Notes: generated by a model from the letters alone, not told the origin. A DNA stretch of 30,902 bases from CAZXCQ01 sp964639275 (GCA_964639275.1 CAZXCQ010000037.1:1-30902), one strand, 5' to 3'. Shown: positions 16,563 to 24,134, numbered from the stretch's first letter. Program-made: numbers and translations.

Positions 16563-17044
16563 CAAACCTCCCCGCAGCCATTCAGTCAACTCTCTGTTCT
16601 CGTATATGATCCTCAAAAAAGCTTAAGTATCCGCTTAACACACCCCCCGTAGAATCGAGCTCGATAATCGCTTTAGGGAAGTCTGAGTCGTTCCTGGGAG
16701 CCCAAATCCCTGCTTTACAACCCACAACGCTATAGCCGCCGTACAACAATGCCTCGGGGTATCCAACCTCTAAAGCCAACGCGCTGCAAGGACTTTCAGC
16801 ACCCAAAAAATCTACCTCTTTACAAAATATCAGTCAAATTACATGGGTCTTATATCCTTGTCAAACATTTCTTTCAAGACAACTAGAATTATTTTCAAAT
16901 TAATTGGAGATTTCTCAGATTTTTTGTGCTAAGAAATGACCTTACTCTATTATGCGCATTCCGGTGAAATCGGCGGTGACGAGAACCCCCAAGTCCTCAT
17001 CAATTTCTAACTCGAAATCCCACGGGCCTAAAGGAGGGGTACAT
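16563..17044. other. AT-rich gene-free interval
   Basis: No convincing gene. A minus-strand frame at 16582-16806 (74 aa, TTG start) has no family likeness. From 16800 to 16990 the sequence is strongly AT-rich. A short plus-strand ORF with a strong ribosome site begins at 17045 and may be the 5' end of a lost gene. Confidence 0.4.
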
Positions 17045-17134
17045 ATGATATCTCTAATAGAATTGAAAAAACGGTATTCTTACTCACTGGCGGTGCTAAA
17101 CAAAACGCCCTATTGTATATTGTTTTTGAGGTGA
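17045..17134 (+). pseudogene. Short ORF with strong ribosome site, possible gene remnant
   Basis: AAAGGAGGGG sits just before an ATG at 17045 that opens only 29 codons (starting MISLIELKKRYS) before TGA. The 3' end overlaps the end of the phosphatase gene on the other strand. A site this strong in front of such a short frame suggests the start of a gene whose rest was lost. I cannot name the family; a genuine small peptide is the alternative. Confidence 0.25.
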
Positions 17135-17604
17135 ATAATCATGGTTTTGAGGTAACCCTCTATTATTTTGGCACAGAGTTGAAACACTTGGGTACTGCCA
17201 CCGGTGGGATCATTTATTTCACCAGTATCCCCAACGAATTCAGAGAGCATAAAGGTCTGCTTGGCTACCTCGGGAAAGCGGGCTGATATTTCTAACTTTT
17301 CCTCTTCTTCCATAGTCAGTATCAGGTCGGCATTTTGTAGTATCTGAGCATCGATTTCTCGCGACTTGTGGCGGCTTATGTGGCCCAGCCCGCGTTCTTG
17401 CATTACTATGATGGCTTGGTCGGATGGGGGACGACCATTGTTCTTGAGTATTCCCGCAGAGGTGGCTCTCACTCCGCTTTTACTCAGTGCCGGGTCTCTG
17501 GCTATCATGTCGTTGAATATATATTCAGCCATCGGACTACGGCAGACATTGGCATGGCAAATGAACAAAACATTTTGTGGAAGTTTGCCGCTATTATCTC
17601 TCAT
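17110..17604 (-). CDS. Low-molecular-weight phosphotyrosine protein phosphatase family
   Basis: A 164-residue protein with the LMW-PTP/arsenate-reductase fold. The catalytic loop C16-H-A-N-V-C21-R22-S23 fits CX5R[S/T] and directly follows the first beta strand (NVLFI). SAGI, the ILTME segment (residues about 94-98) and the NDPTGGST loop, which supplies the general-acid Asp, are present in family order. Family members dephosphorylate Tyr-phosphorylated proteins, often linked to exopolysaccharide control, or reduce arsenate; sequence cannot decide here and no arsenic or polysaccharide genes are adjacent. The ATG at 17604 follows GAAGGAGGG. Length is normal. Confidence 0.88.
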   Translation of the reverse strand: MRDNSGKLPQNVLFICHANVCRSPMAEYIFNDMIARDPALSKSGVRATSAGILKNNGRPPSDQAIIVMQERGLGHISRHKSREIDAQILQNADLILTMEEEEKLEISARFPEVAKQTFMLSEFVGDTGEINDPTGGSTQVFQLCAKIIEGYLKTMIIHLKNNIQ

Positions 17605-17713
17605 AAACCCTCCTTCGAACGGTGTGTCTAACTTGGCTCAGGCTCGCAGTGACAAAATGGGGATAGAAAGTCCCTTTTTGTGAGGTGAAATATAGGAAGA
17701 CTCCCCTTGTGAG

Positions 17714-18211
17714 TCAATAAAAAAGGAACCACAAGACTGGACCAAGGGATTCCAAATAGGCACGGCCAAAGGGAATGCCCGCAAACCTTCCCCTCTTCCC
17801 GACTGCTCCGATAAATCTCTTTGAACCCGTATTTCGGAAAGTAGATTTGTAACATATTGAAATAGCAATATGTTTCCAATCTGCTGGGAATTGTAGCCCA
17901 TAAATATGAGCGAACAACATACAATGATTCCAGACACTTACAAGGTCAGAAGGCAATTTTGCGGAATACGGGTTTGAAAAGATATCTGGATGCCCATAAA
18001 CGTCTATTTCTCTACGTATTTGCAAAACCTTAGCCAATCCACCCGTATGATCCAAATGCCCGTGGCTGATCACTGTGGCCTTGATTTTTGAAAGCTCCTT
18101 CTTTAGTCCCAAAGAGTTATGCGGAATCCCCAAACCTCGACCCGTGTCAAACAAATAGTTCCCATTCTCGCTCTTAATATAACAGGCAAATCCATTAGTA
18201 ACCCCCGTCAC
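17714..18211 (-). pseudogene. Disrupted metallo-beta-lactamase-fold hydrolase gene
   Basis: The upstream half carries a good MBL-fold core: NYLFDTGRG, then SHGHLDHTGG, matching the HxHxDH metal motif, then DVYGHPDIFS. It resembles the dihydropteridine/aminobenzene phosphate synthase-type MBL group. Family proteins then continue within about 20 residues into an IGIPF segment. Here about 60 unrelated codons intervene before FAGIPFGRAYLESLG, and the preceding piece YGFKEIYRSSREEG reads in another frame. The frame then ends early. The N-terminus is also short, starting at a GTG without a ribosome site. A run of inverted repeats (AACCCGTATT at 17824-17833 against 17965-17974) flanks the extra segment. 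I judge it broken by insertion and frameshift. Confidence 0.6.
17824..17974. repeat. Inverted-repeat-bounded insert in the MBL gene
   Basis: AACCCGTATT (17824-17833) and AATACGGGTT (17965-17974) are perfect inverted repeats, with similarity continuing outward. Between them lies AT-rich sequence that includes a perfect 9-bp hairpin AACATATTG (17851-17859) / CAATATGTT (17866-17874). The interval coincides with the extra sequence that splits the MBL-fold gene, so it may be a small MITE-like insertion. Confidence 0.4.
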
Positions 18212-18369
18212 CTCGGTGTAGAACGTAAACCAGAGAGCTTTACTGATCAGAAAAGGTATTTTGGATGGTAGGGCAATATACTTGGGAATGGACTTGATCG
18301 TATGGATTAGTTTTCTTAGAATCGCCCTGCCCTAGAACCCAGTTTATATAGACATCAAAGGTGGAAATC

Positions 18370-19941
18370 ATGAAAGAGACACCCAACATCAAACCGTGGA
18401 TCTCAAGGATATCCCTTGAGATCACCCCTCCCAGCCTGAAAGACAACACGGCAGATGTGGACCGCCTGCTCAAGGCAATCAAGAAGGTCGTCGGCCCTGA
18501 AGAGATAAACGTCGATCTCTCCCTGGCAAGAGGCCTTCCAGGCAGGCTCAGAAGATATGACTATCAGGTGGATGCCGTCCTCTTCCGGGATCAAGACCTG
18601 TGGCACCTGATCGATATCCTCCTGCCTCAGCATGGAGAGGGCCTATATGGCCTTGCCGTGGACCTGGGGAGCTCCACCGTGGTGGTCCAGCTCCAGGACC
18701 TCTCCACCCGCGAGACAAAGGATGAGACCGCCTTTCACAACCCCCAGATCGAGATGGGGACGGATATACTCACCCGGATCCATTTTGCCTCCCAGGAGGG
18801 CGGTCTCGATAAATTGCAGGGTGTCTTGATAAAGAGGCTCAACCGGGAAATAGAGGGACTCGCCAAGAAAAACGGCATAAAAATTGATTCCATTGTTGGG
18901 ATGTCTGCTGCCGGAAACACCACCATGACCCATCTGTTTCTCGGCCTGGATCCCTACTGGATATGCCGGGAGCCCTATATCCCTGTCATAAACAAACCAG
19001 GGCTCATAAGGGCCGTGGAACTCGGCCTGAGGATCAACCAGCGGGCCCCTGTCCTGGTCTTTCCCAATGTTGGCAGCTATTTTGGTGGTGATCTGATAGC
19101 GGGGATTCTGGCATCGGGAATGACGCACCAGAGCGAGGTCTCCATCCTGGTGGATGTGGGGACCAATGCCGAGGTGGTCATCGGAAACAGTGATTGGCTG
19201 ATGGCATGTGCGGGGGCGGCAGGACCCGCCCTGGAAGGGGGTGTCGCCAACCTGGGGATGATGGCCGGTCCAGGGGTCATTGACAAAGTAACCATTGATC
19301 CCAAAACGAATGAATTCAAGACAAGGACCATCGATAACCAGAGGCCGGTTGGCATATGCGGTTCGGGCCTGATAGACCTGGTGGCCCAGCTCTTTATGAC
19401 CGGGATGATTGATCTGAGGGGAAAATACGTCCCCGAGAGATGCGGTGATCTGCTTGTGAAAACTGACGGCATCATGGAGTTGGTCATCGTCCCCCGTGAG
19501 GACTCCGGAACGGGTCAGCCCCTGACCCTGAGTCAGACCGACATCGATGGGCTCATACGCTCAAAGGCCGCCATGTACACCATCCTGACCACCATCAGCA
19601 ATACGGTGAACATCCCGTTGAAAGAGATAGGTCATTTCTATGTGGCCGGGACATTTGGCTCCTATATAGACCCCCTCTCCGCCATTACCATCGGCATGAT
19701 CCCGGACCTTCCCCTGGAGGCCTATGTCCCCGTGGGAAACACCTCTCTCAAAGGGGCAGGCATGGCCCTTCAATCCGCGCAGGTCAGAGAGGAAATATCG
19801 CATATCCGTGACCAGACAACCTATCTCGAACTCAACGTCAACCAGGAGTTCATGAATCTCTTTAGCGCGGCAAGATTTATCCCGCACACCGATCGGTCGC
19901 TCTTTCCCTCGGTAAGCCCCGCTATGGGAGAGTGGCATTAA
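18370..19941 (+). CDS. ASKHA/DUF4445 protein, corrinoid-activation type, no ferredoxin domain
   Basis: A 523-residue member of the RACo/RamA-like family (DUF4445), ATPases that reductively reactivate corrinoid proteins of methyl transfer pathways. The middle domain (KPWISRISLEITPPSLKDNTAD, read here as KPWISRIS plus LEITPPSLKDNTAD) is followed by the actin-like ASKHA fold with LAVDLGSSTVVV, SAAGNTTMTHLFLG, FPNVGSYFGGDLIAG, VDVGTNAEVVIG, GICGSGLIDLVAQL and FYVAGTFGSYID. Typical members have about 630 residues with an N-terminal [2Fe-2S] domain; here a stop at 18349-18351 lies just upstream and no Cys-rich segment is seen. Either this is a shorter variant or a lost 5' end. The ATG at 18370 follows GGTGG; GTG at 18361 is an alternative. 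No methyltransferase gene is nearby. Confidence 0.85.
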   Translation: MKETPNIKPWISRISLEITPPSLKDNTADVDRLLKAIKKVVGPEEINVDLSLARGLPGRLRRYDYQVDAVLFRDQDLWHLIDILLPQHGEGLYGLAVDLGSSTVVVQLQDLSTRETKDETAFHNPQIEMGTDILTRIHFASQEGGLDKLQGVLIKRLNREIEGLAKKNGIKIDSIVGMSAAGNTTMTHLFLGLDPYWICREPYIPVINKPGLIRAVELGLRINQRAPVLVFPNVGSYFGGDLIAGILASGMTHQSEVSILVDVGTNAEVVIGNSDWLMACAGAAGPALEGGVANLGMMAGPGVIDKVTIDPKTNEFKTRTIDNQRPVGICGSGLIDLVAQLFMTGMIDLRGKYVPERCGDLLVKTDGIMELVIVPREDSGTGQPLTLSQTDIDGLIRSKAAMYTILTTISNTVNIPLKEIGHFYVAGTFGSYIDPLSAITIGMIPDLPLEAYVPVGNTSLKGAGMALQSAQVREEISHIRDQTTYLELNVNQEFMNLFSAARFIPHTDRSLFPSVSPAMGEWH

Positions 19942-19970
19942 CACCCCCTGACCGAGTGTAAACGGAGGTG

Positions 19971-20063
19971 TAATACTTTACCTTTGTGAAACCCGGGCAA
20001 TGGGGATTCCAAACCCCCATTCCCCTGCCTCAGTTCTAATTCTGAAGAAAGCTAAATTGATAC
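19971..20063. repeat. 93-bp palindromic dispersed repeat, copy A
   Basis: This block aligns ungapped to 30721-30813 at 78 of 93 positions by my count. The core GGGCAATGGGG...CCCCCATTCCC folds as a hairpin, and the outer ends (GTAATAC... and ...TTGATAC) are themselves imperfect inverted repeats. It lies 30 bases after the ASKHA gene stop. Form fits a REP- or MITE-like element. Confidence 0.75.
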
Positions 20064-20693
20064 ACGGAGGTAAACAAATCTTGGCAGTCTCTCAAAAAGT
20101 CAAAAATGCTGTCTTTAACACGCCAAAAGGCCGCTCCTCTGACGAAGCTCCTGCGCAGGAAGGCCTTTGACAAATTGAATCTTTTCATCGATAAATGTAA
20201 AGGATATACAAATAGGGGGGATAAGTAGTTGATATTATTGGATGTCAATTTTTCAAAAACGGCATATTTGGTGATAAACAGTAGATGAACAGTAGAAATC
20301 AGTAGAGAGAATCTCTCATTACAGAAGAAGAGAGATTTTCACCCTTTCAACAACCCGTTGTTTTGATATTTACAGTTCAAGCTGATAGTTGTAAGTTTAA
20401 GAAAGCAGTACTATTAAACTCCATGCTGTAGGGGGTAAAGTTTTCCTGGCATCTTCGCTCACTGTGATATTCTCTTGACACCCTGATATTTGGGGGTTTA
20501 GACTAACAACACTCACATGTTTCTTGGTTCATTATCTTTTCCTAATAATTTCATTGACTTATAGCGATAATACCCCTTTAGGTATAATATTGAAGTGGAA
20601 TGGCTTCTCTTTTGCATGCTCTGAACCTAAAGAGGGAGCACAAATTTCTGTAAAGCTCGAATCAGTATCCAACTGAGTTCCAGGGATTCAAAA
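20064..20693. other. Long AT-rich intergenic region upstream of the Ntn-hydrolase cassette
   Basis: No convincing gene over about 630 bases. A minus-strand frame at 20036-20248 (70 aa, basic) overlaps the repeat and lacks family likeness. A TATAAT at 20583-20588 and a TTGACT at 20554-20559 are present but 23 bases apart, so at best a poor promoter pair. Nothing else recognised. Confidence 0.4.
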
Positions 20694-21569
20694 ATGACTG
20701 TGTGCGTCTCCGTAAAAGTAAGTGAAGGCCTGGTATTGGCTGCAGATAGCACTGCCGCGATTCAGGGCAACATTCAGAATCCAAAGGGCCAGAGCGTCCC
20801 GGGTATACTAAAAACATATGACCATGTTAGGAAATTGGCTCACATAAAAGACTATCCGATCGGAACCCTAACGTGGGGTGCCGCGCTAATCGGGGCAAGG
20901 AGCGTAGAGAGCCTCATCAAAGAGTATGATCATGATCTTCCATCACTTGTAGAGGAACAAGAAAAGATAAGAGCTAAGCGGATGCGAGGGGAAGAAAGTG
21001 GTCCTTACGAATATGACGTCAAGCACATAGCAAAAGGGCTTATTGAACATGTAAAGAATTTCTATGACGCCACTTTTGCTGACGTGCCCAAAGAAGACTT
21101 GCCACCTCTGGGCATATTAATCAGCGGATATTCATCGGGAAAATTCTTTCCAAATCAGTTCCTAGTCGAACTGCCCCTGTTGGATAAGTTAAAGGAGATT
21201 CGTCCCGATAAAAAAGGCAAGCCTGATTTCGGAGCTAACTGGTATGGTTTAACAGATTCAATCATACGTCTCCATTGGGGGAGAGACGATGATGCGCTCA
21301 AAATACTCGCTAAACATTTTAACAAGACTCCCGAGGAGATCCGGACAATACTTGCTCCATTACAATATCCCGTCCTTTTTGATGGTATGCCCTTGCAGGA
21401 CGCAATTGACTATGCAGTTTACCTAATCAATGTCGCTATCGGTAGGTATCGCTTCGTTGTCGGGGCTCCTTTGTGCGGCGGTGAAATTGACGTGGCTGTG
21501 ATTTCTCCTACAGGATTTACATGGATAAAACGAAAATCTTGGAGCGTTAAAACACTAACAGCCATTTAA
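20694..21569 (+). CDS. Proteasome-beta/Anbu-like Ntn hydrolase
   Basis: A 291-residue protein with a proteasome-type N-terminus. Met1 is followed by Thr2, and TVCVSVKVSEGLVLAADS matches the first two strands of proteasome beta, HslV and Anbu proteins. Counting from Thr2 as Thr1, Asp18 falls at position 17, the conserved proteasome Asp. The VRKLAHI segment supplies a Lys (46 or so) where Lys33 is expected, after an insertion of about 13 residues. A GAALIGARS turn follows. The family forms self-compartmentalised peptidases or related Ntn hydrolases; the active residue would be Thr2 after Met removal. The C-terminal ~150 residues are longer than HslV and I cannot match them. AGGGA lies 9 bases before the ATG. 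It begins a tight cassette with a 75-aa gene (12 bases on) and a Doc toxin gene. Family call is moderate; activity is inference. Confidence 0.7.
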   Translation: MTVCVSVKVSEGLVLAADSTAAIQGNIQNPKGQSVPGILKTYDHVRKLAHIKDYPIGTLTWGAALIGARSVESLIKEYDHDLPSLVEEQEKIRAKRMRGEESGPYEYDVKHIAKGLIEHVKNFYDATFADVPKEDLPPLGILISGYSSGKFFPNQFLVELPLLDKLKEIRPDKKGKPDFGANWYGLTDSIIRLHWGRDDDALKILAKHFNKTPEEIRTILAPLQYPVLFDGMPLQDAIDYAVYLINVAIGRYRFVVGAPLCGGEIDVAVISPTGFTWIKRKSWSVKTLTAI

Positions 21570-21581
21570 GAGGAGGACCGT

Positions 21582-21809
21582 ATGGACAGACAAAATGAGA
21601 CAAGCAAGAAAGAATACATGTTTGATCCAAGCAGTGGAACGATATCTGTCACCCAGTTCGTTATAGAAGAAAGTAATAGATTAATCGCTGCGGATACAGT
21701 TACAATGCTGAGCTGTAGACTGTTACCTGTGCGCTCTGAGGTAATCGATAGTCTTGACAAAAGTCTTAAGAAGCACGCCGGCGTATGGTCGGAACTGTCC
21801 AAGTATTAA
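21582..21809 (+). CDS. Unknown 75-residue protein between Ntn hydrolase and Doc toxin
   Basis: A small soluble protein with no family I recognise. It has a polar N-terminus, a beta-like stretch (GTISVTQFVIEE) and a C-terminal helix (EVIDSLDKSLKKHAGVWSELSK). The ATG follows a strong AGGAGG five bases away. It starts 12 bases after the Ntn hydrolase stop, and its end overlaps the Doc gene start by 25 bases, so the two are likely translationally coupled. Position directly upstream of a Doc toxin makes an antitoxin role reasonable, but it shows no Phd or AbrB signature. That role is inference. Confidence 0.7.
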   Translation: MDRQNETSKKEYMFDPSSGTISVTQFVIEESNRLIAADTVTMLSCRLLPVRSEVIDSLDKSLKKHAGVWSELSKY

Positions 21810-22207
21810 CAGTACGGGAAATCATAGAAATAAACCGCCGAATGATTGCCGAATTCGGCGGGATTTTTTTTGAAGCAGACCAAAACCTAAGGATGCCAGG
21901 CTCACTTGAGCACGTCCTTGAAGAAATTCAAGGGAGCCTTTTTGGCTTCGAGCCCCACCCCACCCTTCCCGAGAAAGCCGCTGCTATCTGCTGGCGAATA
22001 GTAGTTAACCACGTTTTCCACGACGGTAACAAAAGGACAGGTATGGAAGTTTGCCGACTGTTTTTAGAATTGAACGGTTACCAAATGCGGATTGACCATG
22101 ATGTGGTAGAAATGGCTTTGCGTATGGCGAATGCTGATGTTGAATTCCATGAATTTGTTGATTGGGTAAAAGAGCGGATAACCGAAATCTCCATTCTTCT
22201 ACCATAA
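21785..22207 (+). CDS. doc: Doc/Fic family toxin
   Basis: A 140-residue protein of the Doc branch of the Fic superfamily. The catalytic loop HVFHDGNKRT (residues 76-85) fits HxFx[D/N]GNKR, with His76 as base and Arg84 for phosphate binding. The N-terminal VREIIEINRRMIAEFGG segment is the typical Doc opening, and the length is normal. Family knowledge: Doc phosphorylates EF-Tu to stop translation, while other Fic proteins AMPylate targets. The start at 21785 lies within the upstream 75-aa gene. Coupled to that gene and to the Ntn hydrolase it forms a candidate three-part toxin system. Confidence 0.85.
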   Translation: MVGTVQVLTVREIIEINRRMIAEFGGIFFEADQNLRMPGSLEHVLEEIQGSLFGFEPHPTLPEKAAAICWRIVVNHVFHDGNKRTGMEVCRLFLELNGYQMRIDHDVVEMALRMANADVEFHEFVDWVKERITEISILLP

Positions 22208-22313
22208 ATTATTCTATGGCAATAATCTCTCTTTTTCGATGATTGCAGATTCCCGCAACTTAGAATCAAATTCAGATATCAAATGTTATCTCACCTTGCG
22301 ATATCTGCTGAGA

Positions 22314-22424
22314 CTGTCGAAAAAGTCCAAATGGCCAGTTTTGGCTGTTTCCGCCATGTTAAAAATCGGCCACTTATGGGCGGAGAAAGAGCGTGAAAGT
22401 GCAGGTTTCAGGGTTTTTCGACAG
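22314..22424. repeat. 111-bp inverted-repeat element
   Basis: CTGTCGAAAAA (22314-22324) and TTTTTCGACAG (22414-22424) are perfect 11-bp inverted ends around about 89 bases without a gene. It sits in the gap between the Doc gene and the phage-like module and marks the boundary. It resembles a MITE or the ends of a deleted element. The rest of 22208-22484 holds nothing else I can identify. Confidence 0.5.
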
Positions 22425-22484
22425 GCTGGCTATTTATCACCGGTTCAGATTCGGTTAGATATTTTGCTTTTCTAAAACGTTTTC

Positions 22485-22718
22485 TCACTCAACATTATTC
22501 CTTTTGAACATTGTGAGCATCAAGATCAGCGACTTCAGCACTCGCTTAAAAACCGCTCCTTTAGTCATCTTAACCAACCCGATCAGCAACGTTACTATGC
22601 GGTCATCCCATACCCAGGGTGTACGTTTGGCCGCCAGTTTAAGACCGCCCAGCAGAGCCAGCACCAGGGGCGCGATCCACCACCAATTTTCAAATATAAA
22701 GGTAAGAGCGCTTAACAC
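22485..22718 (-). CDS. Small membrane protein of phage-like module
   Basis: A 77-residue protein with one clear membrane segment near residues 12-26 (WIAPLVLALLGGLKL), a second hydrophobic stretch near 42-50 and a basic C-terminus. It begins at a GTG that overlaps the upstream gene's stop (TAGTG), so it is coupled to it. Size, topology and neighbours (M15 peptidase, coiled-coil membrane protein) would suit a holin-like lysis protein, but there is no family match. Inference only. Confidence 0.6.
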   Translation of the reverse strand: MLSALTFIFENWWWIAPLVLALLGGLKLAAKRTPWVWDDRIVTLLIGLVKMTKGAVFKRVLKSLILMLTMFKRNNVE

Positions 22719-22930
22719 TATTCCTTCTTGTACCCAAAGATCCCGTCAAACGTTGCCAGTACCGCATCATCCCATATATGCTTGGGATCATCGATTTTCT
22801 CGATCACAAGAGGTCTTAAAGATTCGGCATAGACCATTTTCCCCATATTGAATGCCATGACCTCAAAATACGGTACATCCTTATTAGGCGTTAGATCGGT
22901 CCTTTCTTGATCTGATTTTTCTTTTGGCAT
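22718..22930 (-). CDS. Small hypothetical protein of phage-like module
   Basis: A 70-residue soluble, charged protein (N-terminus MPKEKSDQER). No family recognised and no membrane segment. The ATG at 22930 follows a strong AAGGAGG. Its stop overlaps the start of the next small membrane gene. Gene order places it in the same leftward transcript as the peptidase upstream. Reality of the gene is supported by the ribosome site and coupling. Confidence 0.65.
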   Translation of the reverse strand: MPKEKSDQERTDLTPNKDVPYFEVMAFNMGKMVYAESLRPLVIEKIDDPKHIWDDAVLATFDGIFGYKKE

Positions 22931-22962
22931 TTGTTACCTCCTTCTTTGTTTTGGTAAATTCG

Positions 22963-23414
22963 TTAATAGGTTAATAGATAGACATAATTTCCATCCCTCC
23001 TTCTTATCCAAAACTGGGTCTTCTCGGGCGGTCTGAGATCCACATGCCATCCAGGACACTTTTTCCCGCGATATTCCCAGTGTGGGTAATAGCCAATCCC
23101 TGTATGAAAGCCCCCGCCGAGCAAGACATTAAACTGCAATCGAATTGACGCCTGGGTCTCAAAATGAAAATCAACGGCCATGCAACCGTTCTCCACTAAA
23201 TGATAGCTATCATCGCTATGGCCATGGCTGCCATCCACATCCACCGCCCCCCGGCCTGCCAATGAATGATCATGGGCCAGCTGGAATGATAACGCACACT
23301 CTCCAGCATTAAGACCAATGTGGCATTGATCAACTCACCGCTACCAGGGTGATTCGGGTCATCGAATTCCCGGGAAGTGAAATATCTTACACGGTCCCAG
23401 TTAATGTCGTTCAT
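22963..23414 (-). pseudogene. Phage-type M15 peptidase (endolysin-like), frame-shifted
   Basis: Two overlapping frames join into one M15A-type metallopeptidase of about 150 residues. The first (from the ATG at 23414) gives NWDRVRYFTSREFDDPNHPGSG and then LINATLVLMLESVRYH, the usual start of phage D-Ala-D-Ala peptidases. At a C6 run (23247-23252; G6 on the coding strand) it falls out of frame. The downstream frame gives VDGSHGHSDDSYHLVENG, then CMAVDFHF and PGWHVDLR, which supply the SxHxxGxAxD and WH metal-binding motifs. One extra G in the run would restore the full protein. Family enzymes cleave peptidoglycan stems during phage lysis. It is either inactivated or miscalled at the homopolymer. 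The start overlaps the upstream gene by 14 bases. Confidence 0.75.
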
Positions 23415-23769
23415 CACTACCCTTCCCTTCTAAGGGTATCTTTCCTTTTATGATCGCCACATCCACCCTGACATCGCTCATCTGGTCCAATACCTTTGTC
23501 TGCATGGCCTGCAGGGCAGACTGGCTCGCCTGCAAACTTGTCAGCATCTTGGATTGACTCTGGAACAGAATCCCGATAATCAGCCCCACAATCGCGACAG
23601 AAGCGCTCAGGATACCAAGAAACATCCGCACAGAGACCTTGTCTTCGATTGCATCCCAGAGCCGTTGAATGCCTAAGTTTCGCTCCGCCTGTATCCTTTT
23701 GATATTATCCAGATCGGCCACAACACCCGCATGCTTCTTACAAGCCAAACAATCTCTTTCTTCTGCCAT
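23401..23769 (-). CDS. Membrane coiled-coil protein of phage-like module
   Basis: A 122-residue protein. The N-terminus has a CLAC pair (residues 8-11), followed by a helix (VADLDNIKRIQAERNLGIQR), one membrane segment at about 50-68 (LGILSASVAIVGLIIGILF) and a second coiled-coil-like helix (SLQASQSALQAMQTKVLDQM). This topology occurs in phage lysis or tail-accessory proteins. The end overlaps the M15 peptidase start. No specific family. Confidence 0.65.
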   Translation of the reverse strand: MAEERDCLACKKHAGVVADLDNIKRIQAERNLGIQRLWDAIEDKVSVRMFLGILSASVAIVGLIIGILFQSQSKMLTSLQASQSALQAMQTKVLDQMSDVRVDVAIIKGKIPLEGKGSDERH

Positions 23770-23788
23770 GATTTAACCCCCTATGGGT

Positions 23789-24040
23789 TTATGAGTAAGA
23801 CAGGGATGCGCGATCATCCCATACCTGGTTATAGTCATTGGTGCCGTTGGCAAACTTTGTGGTGAGCCGGTTATTGCTCCCGTCATAGGTATGTTTGCGG
23901 ATCTGCCAGGCCGGGGCCGATGTGGTAGTACCTGGAGCGGCCCAACCTTCATAGACCAGGTTGGAACCGCCGTCATAGTCCTGCATATGGACAAGATCGG
24001 TCTTATCGAAGGGATACTGAATCGTCTTTGAATTGATCAT
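23789..24040 (-). CDS. Small phage-tail-like protein
   Basis: An 83-residue Asn/Asp- and aromatic-rich protein (GGSNLVYEGWAAPGTTTSAP, then KHTYDGSNNRLTTKFANG). The composition resembles short beta-rich phage structural proteins with repeated Tyr-Asp-Gly turns, but I cannot name a family. The ATG at 24040 follows AAGGAGG seven bases away, a very strong site. It is the first gene of the leftward phage-like module. Confidence 0.6.
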   Translation of the reverse strand: MINSKTIQYPFDKTDLVHMQDYDGGSNLVYEGWAAPGTTTSAPAWQIRKHTYDGSNNRLTTKFANGTNDYNQVWDDRASLSYS

Positions 24041-24060
24041 GATAGGGGCACCTCCTTGTA

Positions 24061-24092
24061 ATTGATGATTGATGATTGGCGATTGATGATTG
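24061..24092. repeat. Short ATTGATG tandem-like repeat
   Basis: ATTGATG recurs about four times between 24061 and 24092, with one GGCG interruption. It precedes the hairpin at 24135-24172. Simple low-complexity sequence. Confidence 0.4.
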
Positions 24093-24134
24093 TCCGACCA
24101 TCAGCCATCTGTTGGGTTTGGTTACGCCACAAAA

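Noticed and set aside
16582..16806. 74-aa minus-strand frame upstream of TetR
   Set aside because: TTG start, weak ribosome site, no domain; cannot be supported as a gene.
20036..20248. 70-aa minus-strand frame
   Set aside because: Overlaps the dispersed repeat, has no ribosome site I can see and no family match.
20554..20588. Promoter TTGACT...TATAAT before the Ntn-hydrolase gene
   Set aside because: The boxes are 23 bases apart, too far for a standard sigma70 promoter.
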